DNA from: Lachnoclostridium sp. UBA3262
GTDB lineage: Bacteria; Bacillota; Clostridia; Lachnospirales; Lachnospiraceae
Reading direction: 5' to 3'
Length of the DNA stretch: 20,500 nt
Assembly (NCBI GenBank): GCA_002362575.1
Contig: DEUM01000054.1
Location: forward strand, 1 to 20,500
The notes under the pieces are model-generated. The model was not told the origin of the DNA and ran no database searches. It was given only the letters and a program-made list of their open reading frames with translations. A program made the position numbers and the translations under genes. Below are positions 6,444 through 15,019 of this stretch, piece after piece; position 1 is the stretch's first letter, and each line of letters begins with the position of its first letter.

Positions 6444-7847
6444 TTAATCGTATTTCTTGCTTGTGCATTTCGGATACTGGCCCGTTTTCCACGAATGAGT
6501 CTTTTTCATCACAGAAGAAGACTTCATGAAATAAGTATAATATGGCGTCGTGTTGGCATTGCTCCGGTTCACAATCGGATCGTCAAAGGTCACATCCACA
6601 TGATACCACTTTCCACCTGTCTTTACCATATTCCACGCATGGCCTCCGCCACCGCCTGTTCCTACTACGAATTTACAGCCAATTCCAAGTTTTTTCATGA
6701 CCTTCTGGAACGCATAAGCATAGCCGTCACATACGGCAACCTTTTTTAATAGCGCTCCCTTCGCCGTATGGGACACCATCGGAACATTTCCCGACAAATA
6801 ATGATAGTAATCGTATTTCACATTTTTAATAAACCAATTGTGAACGGCCTTTATCTTCTCGTATTTTGTCATATCTTTTTTAACGGACACCTTGATAATC
6901 TGCTTTACCCGGTTCTTTTCCGTTTTTTTCAGGACAGTTACCTTGTATTTGTACTTCTTTCCATTTGCCGTCGCCGTAATGGTTGCCTTCCCCGTTTTCT
7001 TTGCTTTCACCTTACCAGAGGAAGAAACCTTCGCCACCTTCTTTTTACTGCTTTTCCATTTGACGCTGTATATATTATTCAAAAGAATCTGTTTGTCAGA
7101 ATCCCCAGTAAGCAGATAGTTTGCCGGATTCTGAAACTGGGGCTTTGCACTTGTCGTAACCGGAATATCATTCTTTACCGCATATTTGTAAGCTTTTGAA
7201 TTTTTCGGCGCAACCAGATTAGTAAGCTTATTACATTGGGATATCATTCTACTTCCAATATAACTTACATTCTTTGTAAATACAATGTAGCGCAGTGACG
7301 GACACTGATAAAATGCAAAATCATCAGCAGATGTCACAGAAGACGGCAGTATAATTGCCTTTACTGTTTTATTTCCGTTAAAAGCAAGCGGATTAATGAC
7401 CTTTACCGACGAAGGAACGGTTACAATAGTATCACTGCCACTATATGAGACAAGTGTTCCATCATTGGTTATGAGAAAACCATTCTCCATCCTTGCATGA
7501 TTCGGGTTCTCAGATGGGTTTATTAAATCTTCTCCACCGACACCGGAAGCCGTACCTGTCGTCACAATCTTTCCTGAAATCTGACTGAAACGTTCCGGCA
7601 TCCTGTTTCCCAGAATCGTGCGCAGATACTTTATCATATCCGCCTGATTATCCCGAAGCAGATATATTTTTGCATACTGCTCCTGCGTTACCTCATATCT
7701 CGCATCATCCAAATAGATATAATAATGGGTGTCTGCCGCACTTGCTGCCTCCGTCCGTACCGCCGGAGAATAAGAACCCATCACGCCGCCTGCCGCTATG
7801 AACACCGCTAATACCCATGCCGCCATTCGATACATTCTTCTTTTCAT
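6444..7847 (-). CDS. Secreted LRR / Big_2 / transglutaminase-like protein
   Basis: A 467-residue exported protein; ATG 7847 lies 6 nt after AGGAGG. Residues 1-36 are a signal peptide (KRRMYRM, hydrophobic core, EAASA). Residues about 120-215 carry two or three LRR_5-type units (VPSSVKVINPLAFNGNK, LPSSVTSADDFAFYQC). Residues about 255-306 are a Big_2-like Ig fold (WKSSKKKVAKVSSSGKVKAKKTGKATI). Residues about 325-440 are a transglutaminase/protease-like domain with a complete triad: Cys373 in VAVCDGYA, His403 in GGGHAWNMV and Asp418 in WYHVDVTFDD. This fold acts as a cysteine peptidase or cross-linking enzyme on extracellular protein or wall peptides; the substrate is unknown. It lies 45 bp after the polyphosphate phosphotransferase gene without a clear terminator, so some cotranscription is possible. 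No strong terminator follows it. Confidence 0.9.
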   Translation of the reverse strand: MKRRMYRMAAWVLAVFIAAGGVMGSYSPAVRTEAASAADTHYYIYLDDARYEVTQEQYAKIYLLRDNQADMIKYLRTILGNRMPERFSQISGKIVTTGTASGVGGEDLINPSENPNHARMENGFLITNDGTLVSYSGSDTIVTVPSSVKVINPLAFNGNKTVKAIILPSSVTSADDFAFYQCPSLRYIVFTKNVSYIGSRMISQCNKLTNLVAPKNSKAYKYAVKNDIPVTTSAKPQFQNPANYLLTGDSDKQILLNNIYSVKWKSSKKKVAKVSSSGKVKAKKTGKATITATANGKKYKYKVTVLKKTEKNRVKQIIKVSVKKDMTKYEKIKAVHNWFIKNVKYDYYHYLSGNVPMVSHTAKGALLKKVAVCDGYAYAFQKVMKKLGIGCKFVVGTGGGGGHAWNMVKTGGKWYHVDVTFDDPIVNRSNANTTPYYTYFMKSSSVMKKTHSWKTGQYPKCTSKKYD

Positions 7848-7892
7848 GTCAAGCCTCCTTTTCGGTATCAGCAGGAAAATACATTCAAAATG

Positions 7893-9341
7893 CTATTTCA
7901 ATACTTTCTCCAATGCCTCTACCACAATTTCTAACACTTTAATTCTTGCATACAATTTTGAATTTGCCTCGATAATGTGCCATGGTGCGTCCCCGGTCGA
8001 TGTGCGGACGACCATCTCATCAATCGCCTTCTCGTATTCCTCCCATTTTTCCCTGTTCCGCCAGTCCTCATCGGTAATCTTCCACTGCTTCTCCGGCGTT
8101 TCCTGACGTTGTTTAAAACGCTTCTCCTGTTCTTCCTTGTCAATGTGCATCCAGAATTTTAATACAACAGCGCCGGATTTAACTAAATGTGCCTCCATAT
8201 TGTTTATCTCACTGTAGGCACGCTTCCATTCTTCCTCTGTGGCAAATCCTTCCACCCTCTCTACCAGAACCCGTCCATACCATGTCCGGTCAAAAATAGC
8301 CATATGCCCATCCTTTGGAAATTTTTCCCAGAACCTCCACAGATAGTGATGCGCCTTCTCTATATCATTCGGCGAAGCAATCGGAACAACTTCGTACCCT
8401 CTCGGATCAATGCACTGTGTAATGCGCTTAATGGCCCCGCCTTTGCCTCCGGCATCCCATCCCTCAAATGCCAGTATGACAGGAACGCGCTGCAGATACA
8501 TTTTATTGTGAAGGATTTCCATGCGCTTCTGTAAATCTTTTCTTTTCTTCTTATATTCCTCCGGTTCAAGCGTCAGGGACAAATCAATCCCCTGCAGAAC
8601 ACCGTTTTGCAAGTCCTCACTGTCTTCTTCCGTTACACTGCCTGCGTTACCGGAGACTTTTTTCTGGGCGGAGACTGCCGCTTCCAGCCGGTTTACGACA
8701 GTTGTTAAAATTTTACAGATAGCATATTTCTTTTCTATCGCCTCCACGACCGTCCACGGTGCATTGGAAGTATCTGTCTGAATCAGCATATCATCATATT
8801 TTTTCAAATATTTGTCATAATCCTTATTTTTCCTGTAATCTTCTTCGTTTACCCGCCACTTTGTACTTGCATTTTTCTTTAAATTATCCATACGCTTTTT
8901 CTGCTCTTTTTGCGTTATCGCAAGGAAAAACTTAATAACCACCATGCCATCGTCGGTAAACTGCCTTTCAAACTGGCGCACTTCCTCGGCTGTAATGATT
9001 CCCTTCTCGATTCCCTGATACCAACTCCGGTCAAATATATGGATGCGCCCCTTCGCCGGAGTTTTTGTAAAATAGCGCCAGAAATATGGGTGCATGGTAT
9101 CGGCTTCCGTTTCCTTCTCCATCGTGTAGACCTTAAACCCACGAGGATCTAACGGCTGAATCATCTTGTTAATCAACGTACCCTTTCCCGAAGCCTCAAA
9201 TCCCTCAAAAACTATCATAATTGGAATTTTCTTCTCCTTACACTGCCTTTGCAGCTCGCCCATCCGTATTTCCAAATGGGCCATCCGGTCATCGTAATCC
9301 TGTTTCCTTACTTCCTTTTTCATATCAATTTTGTCCAGCAT
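7893..9341 (-). CDS. pap: Polyphosphate:AMP phosphotransferase, two-domain PPK2 family
   Basis: The start chosen is ATG 9341 (482 residues), 6 nt after GGAGGG; an upstream in-frame ATG at 9359 would contain that ribosome site. It is a cytoplasmic kinase with two fused PPK2 domains, the class II arrangement that phosphorylates AMP to ADP with polyphosphate as donor. The N-terminal domain (about 15-225) has P-loop FEGFEASGKG at 45-54 and lid DRSWY at 104-108. The C-terminal domain (about 262-482) has FEGWDAGGKGG at 292-302 and DRTWYGR at 352-358. The PPK2 Walker A Asp is present in the second P-loop but is Glu in the first, so the second domain is the likelier catalytic one. Likely role: energy and nucleotide balance through polyphosphate. 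No polyphosphate kinase 1 or PPX gene is in the window. Confidence 0.92.
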   Translation of the reverse strand: MLDKIDMKKEVRKQDYDDRMAHLEIRMGELQRQCKEKKIPIMIVFEGFEASGKGTLINKMIQPLDPRGFKVYTMEKETEADTMHPYFWRYFTKTPAKGRIHIFDRSWYQGIEKGIITAEEVRQFERQFTDDGMVVIKFFLAITQKEQKKRMDNLKKNASTKWRVNEEDYRKNKDYDKYLKKYDDMLIQTDTSNAPWTVVEAIEKKYAICKILTTVVNRLEAAVSAQKKVSGNAGSVTEEDSEDLQNGVLQGIDLSLTLEPEEYKKKRKDLQKRMEILHNKMYLQRVPVILAFEGWDAGGKGGAIKRITQCIDPRGYEVVPIASPNDIEKAHHYLWRFWEKFPKDGHMAIFDRTWYGRVLVERVEGFATEEEWKRAYSEINNMEAHLVKSGAVVLKFWMHIDKEEQEKRFKQRQETPEKQWKITDEDWRNREKWEEYEKAIDEMVVRTSTGDAPWHIIEANSKLYARIKVLEIVVEALEKVLK

Positions 9342-9406
9342 GTAAATCCCTCCAATCATCCTTCAATCTCACAAAAAACTAATTGCTAATAGCTCCATAC
9401 AATAAA

Positions 9407-9438
9407 CACGCACTCTGTCTTTTTCGTCAAAGTGCGTG
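9407..9438 (-). terminator. Probable terminator of the Nudix gene
   Basis: CACGCACT (9407-9414) pairs perfectly with AGTGCGTG (9431-9438). On the minus-strand RNA the stem gains three more pairs, one a G-U wobble, closing a 10-nt A-rich loop. The run after it is TTTATTG, only moderately T-rich, so termination may be partial. The loop also holds a TTGACG that could act as a -35 for the next gene (TTTATT 18 bp later), suggesting terminator and promoter are packed together. Confidence 0.6.
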
Positions 9439-9444
9439 AATATT

Positions 9445-9891
9445 TCAGAAATATTTCCCCCATAAATTGCCTTTTTTTAATTCCAGATACTCATCATATG
9501 CCTGCTCTAAAATTCTCTTTTCATTGGCAAACTTCAGCATATGATACGCCTCGTGAAATTTGTAATAGCCGGAGTCGTGGAAAAACTCCTCTCTCTGTGG
9601 CTTTGAAAAAAAGCTATCCGATTTCATCAGATACCAGTGGACCTCCTTTGATACCGTACCTTCTGAAACCTCAAAAGAATAGTGGCTTTTCCCAACGTAT
9701 TTAACAATATCACAGCGGGCGCCTGCCTCCTCCTTTACCTCGCGCAGAGCTGTCTCCGGATATTCTTCTCCGTACTCTACGGTTCCCTTTGGCAATACCC
9801 AGCCCTCATATTTTCTCTTGTAATTTTTATACAACAACAAAATTTTACCACGGAAAATAACAACTCCTCCACAGCTCGTTGCTTCTATCAT
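9445..9891 (-). CDS. Nudix hydrolase
   Basis: A 148-residue cytoplasmic protein with a complete Nudix box Gx5Ex7REVxEEAG: Gly36, Glu42, Arg50-Glu51-Val52, Glu54-Glu55 and Gly57. These residues bind Mg2+ and cleave a nucleoside diphosphate linked to another group. The preceding LPKGTVEYGEE and the C-terminal tail resemble bis(5'-nucleosyl)-tetraphosphatase/MutT-like members, but substrate cannot be fixed from sequence. ATG 9891 is preceded by AGGAGGG. The gene follows the PBP gene by 66 bp and has its own promoter embedded in the 3' end of that gene. The stop codon lies within a 17-bp palindrome (9439-9455). Confidence 0.9.
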   Translation of the reverse strand: MIEATSCGGVVIFRGKILLLYKNYKRKYEGWVLPKGTVEYGEEYPETALREVKEEAGARCDIVKYVGKSHYSFEVSEGTVSKEVHWYLMKSDSFFSKPQREEFFHDSGYYKFHEAYHMLKFANEKRILEQAYDEYLELKKGNLWGKYF

Positions 9892-9944
9892 TGCAATCCC
9901 TCCTGTGTGGGTTAAAATATATACACTCTCGTATACTCAGTATT

Positions 9945-9974
9945 ATTATAACGTATTTTACCAGTATGCGTCAA
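9945..9974 (-). promoter_or_regulatory. Promoter of the Nudix gene inside the 3' end of the PBP gene
   Basis: On the minus strand, -35 TTGACG (9969-9974), 18-bp spacer, perfect -10 TATAAT (9945-9950). The -35 box is formed by the last codons of the PBP gene. No terminator is seen between the two genes, so read-through from the cell-wall operon is also possible. Confidence 0.65.
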
Positions 9975-11460
9975 ATATCTTTTTTGCAATCGGCACAGCA
10001 TAGGCGCTGCCGGTACCTGCCCTCTCCACAACAATGCTGACGACCAGCTTTTTCCCCTTCTGCTCTGCATATCCGACAAACCATGCATGGGAATCGGTGG
10101 AACCATTCTGGAACTCCGCTGAGCCGGTTTTTCCTCCTGCCTGATAAGAGCCGTAACGCAGGGAGGTAGCAGTTCCGCTTGTTACCGTTGCACGCATCAG
10201 CCTTTTCAATGTTTTCGCCTCCGCCTTACTAATTGGTTCTGATATTTTCTCCGGCTCATTTGTTGTCAATATATTTCCTTCGTAATCTTCAACATGGTCA
10301 ACTACATATGGTTTCATTACAGAACCACCATTTACCGCCGCACAGACAAGCAACGTGTTCTGCAACGGCGTCACAAGTGTGTCCCCTTGCCCGATGGACG
10401 CCTGCATGACATCTCCCAGTGCGGAGGATGACGTAATGGCAAACTGGGAAGCCTTCTGCTCCAGCTTATCAAGCGGCACATTTTTATTGTAGTACAGTGA
10501 TTCGCATGTCTTTCTCCAGAGGGAAATATCCAGCTTACTGCCTATCTGGCAAAAAGCCGCATTGCAGGACTCAGCGAAAGCATCGGTCAGATCTACCCTT
10601 CCATGCACTTCTCCACCGTAACATTTTATCCTGTCCTTCCCCTTACCAATACTACCTGTACAGCGATAGTGAAATTTATTATATGCTTCTTCCTCCCTCA
10701 TATATTCGAGAGCCGTATACAGCTTAAAGGTAGAACCCGGTGGATAAAGTCCCTGCGTTGCCCGGTTATACAGTGCCGAATCTTCTTCGGCATCTGACGT
10801 CAGCCTTTTCCATGCTGCATCAGTCAGTGTATTGGGATTGTAGGTCGGACTACTTACCATCGCAAGAATTTTCCCTGTGTCCGGTTCAATGACTACAACC
10901 GCTCCTTTTTGGGCGCCAAGGGCATTGCCCGCTATTTGCGAAAGCTTTACATTCAATGTTGTAACAATATTATTCCCCGGATCTTTCTCTCCCTTTAGCT
11001 CATTCATCACACTTAACATTGGATGGATTTCTGAGGTAAGCATCGTATACCCCTCAGATGCCTCCAACCCGGTTTTTCCATGAGAAGCCCGTCCTACCAC
11101 ATGGGCAAATAATCCATCATAAGGATAATATCTTGTCTCGTTCCCTTTTTTATCTGTCTTTGTCTCCGCAAGCACCTTCCCTTTGTCTGACAAAATACTT
11201 CCCTTTGTCACACGCTTTGCCAGCAAATCCTGTCTCTTATTATATGAATTATTTAGCACTTTATCCGAATCATGTAAGACAAAGTAAACAATATATCCCG
11301 CCATAATGAGAAACAGTACCATAAAAATATACGTTACCGTCGCCATTTCGCGGTTGAGTCGTCTACCTTTTTTTATCTCTTTTTTTACCTGTGCCGCGTC
11401 TACGGTTTCTTCCTGCAGCTGTTTCTTCTTTCTCAAGCTTCGCTTCCTCCTCTCTGCCAT
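9958..11460 (-). CDS. Class B penicillin-binding protein (PbpA-type transpeptidase)
   Basis: A 500-residue bitopic membrane protein that cross-links peptidoglycan in partnership with the FtsW/RodA protein encoded upstream. A very basic cytoplasmic tail (1-40) is followed by one membrane segment (about 42-62), a short dimerisation-type region (about 75-160) and a transpeptidase domain (about 180-500). The three active-site motifs are complete: STFK (Ser243 nucleophile), SCN (298-300) and KTG (444-446). The short N-terminal module resembles PbpA-type enzymes rather than full-length PBP2 or SpoVD. The ATG at 11460 overlaps the FtsW gene by 98 nt and has a poor ribosome site. A TTG at codon 9 (11436) sits 9 nt behind a strong GAGAGGAGG, so the true start may be 11436. 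Confidence 0.93.
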   Translation of the reverse strand: MAERRKRSLRKKKQLQEETVDAAQVKKEIKKGRRLNREMATVTYIFMVLFLIMAGYIVYFVLHDSDKVLNNSYNKRQDLLAKRVTKGSILSDKGKVLAETKTDKKGNETRYYPYDGLFAHVVGRASHGKTGLEASEGYTMLTSEIHPMLSVMNELKGEKDPGNNIVTTLNVKLSQIAGNALGAQKGAVVVIEPDTGKILAMVSSPTYNPNTLTDAAWKRLTSDAEEDSALYNRATQGLYPPGSTFKLYTALEYMREEEAYNKFHYRCTGSIGKGKDRIKCYGGEVHGRVDLTDAFAESCNAAFCQIGSKLDISLWRKTCESLYYNKNVPLDKLEQKASQFAITSSSALGDVMQASIGQGDTLVTPLQNTLLVCAAVNGGSVMKPYVVDHVEDYEGNILTTNEPEKISEPISKAEAKTLKRLMRATVTSGTATSLRYGSYQAGGKTGSAEFQNGSTDSHAWFVGYAEQKGKKLVVSIVVERAGTGSAYAVPIAKKIFDAYW

Positions 11461-12748
11461 TCAGGACATACATTCCCTGGATAATGCTGAATATCACAAT
11501 CGTTGTCATAACAGAGCTTCCGCCATAGCTAATCAGCGGAAGCGTTACTCCGGTAGACGGAATAAACTTGCTGGCGCCTCCAATGCATAAAAATACCTGA
11601 AAAATAAATACAACACTCAGCCCAAAGGCAGTCAGCTTATAAAATCTCTTTTTCATCTTCATTGCAATGTTGACAAACATAATATAACTGCTGATATATA
11701 CAAGAATAAGGCAACAGGAAAAAATCACACCGAGTTCCTCCGAGATGGCGGAAAAGATAAAGTCACTTTCTACTACCGGAACGCTCTCCGGTAACCCCTG
11801 TCCAAGTCCCATGCCGAACAGCCCTCCTGTCCCAATCGCAAACAGACTGCGGCAAATCTGGTAGCCCTCATCGTTAATTGTCTCCCATGGGTTCCGCCAT
11901 GCAGTCACACGTGTCTGCACATGGGAAAATAGTTTGTAGGCGACGACGGAAGCAAGCGCACCTCCCCCCAGCCCGGCAGCCAGATATCCGATTTTCATTG
12001 TCGCTACATACAAGACGACAAGATATGTTACAAAATAAATTAGCGCAGCTCCCAAATCCTTCTCTACGACAAGAATAATGACATGGACAGCCGCTACTGC
12101 CGTAATCACTACAACATGCTTAAACCGTGTTGTCTTGGAAAGCAGTGCTGCAATAAAGAAAACATAAATAATTTTGACAAATTCCGATGGCTGAATCTGA
12201 AAACCGCCGATAGAAATCCAGTTCTTTGCTCCATACTTCTCTACGCCAATCACGAACACCAGCAATAAAAACAAAATTCCTGCCAGCGCATACTGCCAGC
12301 CTAGCTTCTCCCATATCGTAAACCGCTCGATAAATAGCGGCACCAAAAGACAGACGCCCATGGCAAGCGCTGCCATGAAGAGCTGTCGGGCAGCATAGTC
12401 ATACTTCAGCCTTCCCAGCATGACAAAGCCAATCATCATACACATCATCATATTATTAAACACCAGCTTGGAAAGACCTTTATAAAAGATTTTATAAATT
12501 TTTAGGAATCCAAGATAAAACAATAGCTCCAGTCCATATAGTACGATGTATCGGATTTCTTTATACTCTATAATCAATATCAGACTGCAAATCGAATGAA
12601 TCAGCACAATCAAAATTCCCTGTATACGAAATACACGCTCCTTCGCCTCCGGCGTCTTTCTCGCAAACGCACGGAAACAATAAAACGTATAGACAGCAAA
12701 CAGAATAATTATAATATAACGTGAAAGTTCTGCAATTAAAAGTTCCAT
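11363..12748 (-). CDS. FtsW/RodA/SpoVE-family peptidoglycan glycosyltransferase
   Basis: A 461-residue polytopic membrane protein of the SEDS family, which polymerises lipid II into glycan strands together with a class B PBP. Membrane segments begin at about residue 10 and run to about 425. Family landmarks are WISIGGFQIQPSE (177-189), the catalytic Asp in EKDLG (Asp231), PESVPVVESDFIFSAISEELG (320-340) and TLPLISYGGSS (402-412). An N-terminal extension of about three membrane helices precedes the core. The C-terminus is a highly charged tail that overlaps the PBP start. The gene overlaps the end of the U32 peptidase gene by 13 nt, indicating translational coupling; AAAGGTG precedes the ATG. 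Whether it serves division (FtsW) or elongation (RodA) cannot be decided, though zapA nearby hints at division. Confidence 0.93.
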   Translation of the reverse strand: MELLIAELSRYIIIILFAVYTFYCFRAFARKTPEAKERVFRIQGILIVLIHSICSLILIIEYKEIRYIVLYGLELLFYLGFLKIYKIFYKGLSKLVFNNMMMCMMIGFVMLGRLKYDYAARQLFMAALAMGVCLLVPLFIERFTIWEKLGWQYALAGILFLLLVFVIGVEKYGAKNWISIGGFQIQPSEFVKIIYVFFIAALLSKTTRFKHVVVITAVAAVHVIILVVEKDLGAALIYFVTYLVVLYVATMKIGYLAAGLGGGALASVVAYKLFSHVQTRVTAWRNPWETINDEGYQICRSLFAIGTGGLFGMGLGQGLPESVPVVESDFIFSAISEELGVIFSCCLILVYISSYIMFVNIAMKMKKRFYKLTAFGLSVVFIFQVFLCIGGASKFIPSTGVTLPLISYGGSSVMTTIVIFSIIQGMYVLNGREEEAKLEKEETAAGRNRRRGTGKKRDKKR

Positions 12749-15003
12749 TCCCGAATCACCTTTCTGACCTCATCTTCAAGTTCCGTTGTAAAATCCAGCC
12801 GGTTCCGGCGGTCGCTTTTTCTGTCCCGGACAGGCTTTTGTTCATATATTGTATTGTAACAGTACCGGCAGTGATTTACCACCACAAATTCATCTCCTTT
12901 GGGCGTTGCAATCTGGATATTCTGTCTCTTTTTATTACATCTTCCCAAAGTTCCTGCCACGCAGCTCTCCGTTACCATAACCGGAGTCCTGCCATATTCT
13001 CTGTCCGGCGCCGGGCGTATACCAAGCCCCCGGTAAAACTCCTCTGCCCGCCGGTTCTTTCTGTATAAATTCTCATCCGCATAATATGTCGCCCCCTGCC
13101 ACCATTTCTTAGCATACAGATACGTCGAAAAGCTGTTAATGAAGATAGCCTCTACCATAGACTGCCGTAACACCTCTCCGTATTTTACCCAATCCCTTTC
13201 AAATTTTTTCTTTCGCTCTCCATGTAACATTCCCGGAAAAGAAAGCGCTACTCTTTTTCCCATCAGTAAAGAAGCGGCTTCAGCCCATTCCTCAGGCAAA
13301 ACATCCTCCAGTTTCAAATGAAACAGCGTATGCTCTCCCGCCTCGGACAAAGCTGCGCAAAGCTGGGAAACAGAAGCCACACTAACCACGTGCAGGACTT
13401 CCCTCTCCTCACCTTCTTTCTCCACGCTTTTCTTATCCTCCCCGTCTCTGTCTTTTCTCTGCTCACGGATATGCTCTGTCGCCGTATTCCTTCGTCCCGC
13501 TGCCTTTTTCTCCCACTCGCTGACAGCCTGACGCCGTAGCTGTTTTAAACTGCCAAGCGGTAGAAAAGAACCGGACGCCATTACAATCTCCAGCTCATCA
13601 AATACATAGTCTGTATTCCCGAGCTGCCCCAGACGCTTGCGGATGTCTTCCTCTGTAACCGGACGACCGGACGCCGGCTGTACGACAGCACCTTCTGTCG
13701 TCACAGCTATACCCTTTCCCTCTATCGTGAGTCTGGCAGGGCGTCCCTGTTCTCCATAAAAAGTCCCTTTTATGCCAAACTTGTCCTGTACACTGTCAAT
13801 CTGACTGTTTACTTTTTCAAGAAGCAGAGTATTCCGCGTCCGGTAAACACCCTGTCCGGTGTAAATACGGCTTCCCTTCATCACATTGGCAGAAATACTC
13901 TCTCCCGCCTTTGCCGCCTCTTTCACCGTATATTCGTACGCCTGGCTGTCATCCTCACCCCGAAATTCTAAAATATCCTGATAATGGATGTCCCGGCTTA
14001 ATTTAAATACTGCCCTTCCTCCAAGAAAATCAGTAACCTTCCCAACAAGTACCCCATAGTGATTGTTTTTCTTTGTATACACAATATCACTTTTGTCCTT
14101 CTCAAATAGAAATCCCTTGGAAAAGCCTCCCCTGTTATATAATTCCATACTATACTGATACTCTTTCCATAATTCACTGTCCGGATTCTCCCTTAATTGT
14201 TCAAAGGCATGCTTTCCCTCACTCCTATAGATATCTGCGTATTTACGGTACAGATAGGAAAGATAAGCACTATATTCTTTTTTCTTCATACGCCCCTCAA
14301 TTTTAAAGGAATCAATTCCCGCTTCTATCAGCTCAGGAATATACATAAGCGCACAGATATCCTTTGTGCTGAGCAAAAATCCGTCGCCATACTTACTCCG
14401 GTAGGGCAGACGGCACGGCTGGGCGCACATTCCCCGATTTCCGCTCCGTCCACCGATACATTCGCTCATCAGACACTGTCCGGAATAGCAGTAACAGAGA
14501 GCTCCGTGAACAAAGACCTCGATTTCCATATCGGTCTGCCCTCTCGCCTCCCGTATTTCTTCTATTGTCAGCTCCCTTGCCGGAACATACCGCGTCACGC
14601 CATACGGCTTAAACAGATTTGCCTCCGCCCCAGAAAACAATGTCATCTGAGTGCTGGCATGCAAATCCATGTCTGGAAAATTCTCATGCAAAAAAGACAG
14701 CACCCCCACATCCTGAACGATACAGGCATCCAGTCCCGCTTCATACAAGGGCTTTATTAAAGGATACAGTTCCCCCTCTAACTCCCTGTCCGTCAGAAGT
14801 GTATTTACTGTCAGATATATCTTTTTATTTCGCAAATGGGCGTATGTCAGCGCCCGTTCAATTTCTTCTACCGAAGGATTGTCGGCAAAAGCTCTGGCGC
14901 CAAAACGCTCCGTTCCTGTATAGACAGCATCCGCTCCCATTTTCAAAGCTGCATACAGCGTCTCGATAGAACCGGCAGGTGCCAAAATTTCTATGTTTTT
15001 CAT
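12736..15003 (-). CDS. U32 family peptidase-like protein (RlhA/YrrO-type)
   Basis: A 755-residue cytoplasmic protein. Residues about 1-290 are the U32 domain, opening with ILAPAGSIETLYAALKMGADAVYTG. The family signature EVFVHGALC...GQCLMS is at 162-180, and clustered cysteines lie at 170, 172, 177, 182, 193 and 197. Residues about 290-510 form the extra domain found in long U32 proteins (DUF3656 type). A very charged stretch (about 510-545) links to a C-terminal region with four more cysteines (681, 689, 712, 715). Although named peptidases, long U32 proteins include RlhA, which hydroxylates 23S rRNA C2501, and cysteines of this kind can hold an iron-sulfur cluster; RNA modification is therefore the more likely role. 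ATG 15003 follows GGGAGGA. First gene of the operon with ftsW and pbp. Confidence 0.88.
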   Translation of the reverse strand: MKNIEILAPAGSIETLYAALKMGADAVYTGTERFGARAFADNPSVEEIERALTYAHLRNKKIYLTVNTLLTDRELEGELYPLIKPLYEAGLDACIVQDVGVLSFLHENFPDMDLHASTQMTLFSGAEANLFKPYGVTRYVPARELTIEEIREARGQTDMEIEVFVHGALCYCYSGQCLMSECIGGRSGNRGMCAQPCRLPYRSKYGDGFLLSTKDICALMYIPELIEAGIDSFKIEGRMKKKEYSAYLSYLYRKYADIYRSEGKHAFEQLRENPDSELWKEYQYSMELYNRGGFSKGFLFEKDKSDIVYTKKNNHYGVLVGKVTDFLGGRAVFKLSRDIHYQDILEFRGEDDSQAYEYTVKEAAKAGESISANVMKGSRIYTGQGVYRTRNTLLLEKVNSQIDSVQDKFGIKGTFYGEQGRPARLTIEGKGIAVTTEGAVVQPASGRPVTEEDIRKRLGQLGNTDYVFDELEIVMASGSFLPLGSLKQLRRQAVSEWEKKAAGRRNTATEHIREQRKDRDGEDKKSVEKEGEEREVLHVVSVASVSQLCAALSEAGEHTLFHLKLEDVLPEEWAEAASLLMGKRVALSFPGMLHGERKKKFERDWVKYGEVLRQSMVEAIFINSFSTYLYAKKWWQGATYYADENLYRKNRRAEEFYRGLGIRPAPDREYGRTPVMVTESCVAGTLGRCNKKRQNIQIATPKGDEFVVVNHCRYCYNTIYEQKPVRDRKSDRRNRLDFTTELEDEVRKVIREWNF

Positions 15004-15019
15004 GATAATCCTCCCTTCC

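Noticed and set aside
9439..9455. 17-bp palindrome AATATTTCAGAAATATT at the Nudix stop codon
   Set aside because: It is A/T-only apart from the centre and lies in coding sequence and the stop codon, with no promoter there. Most likely chance.
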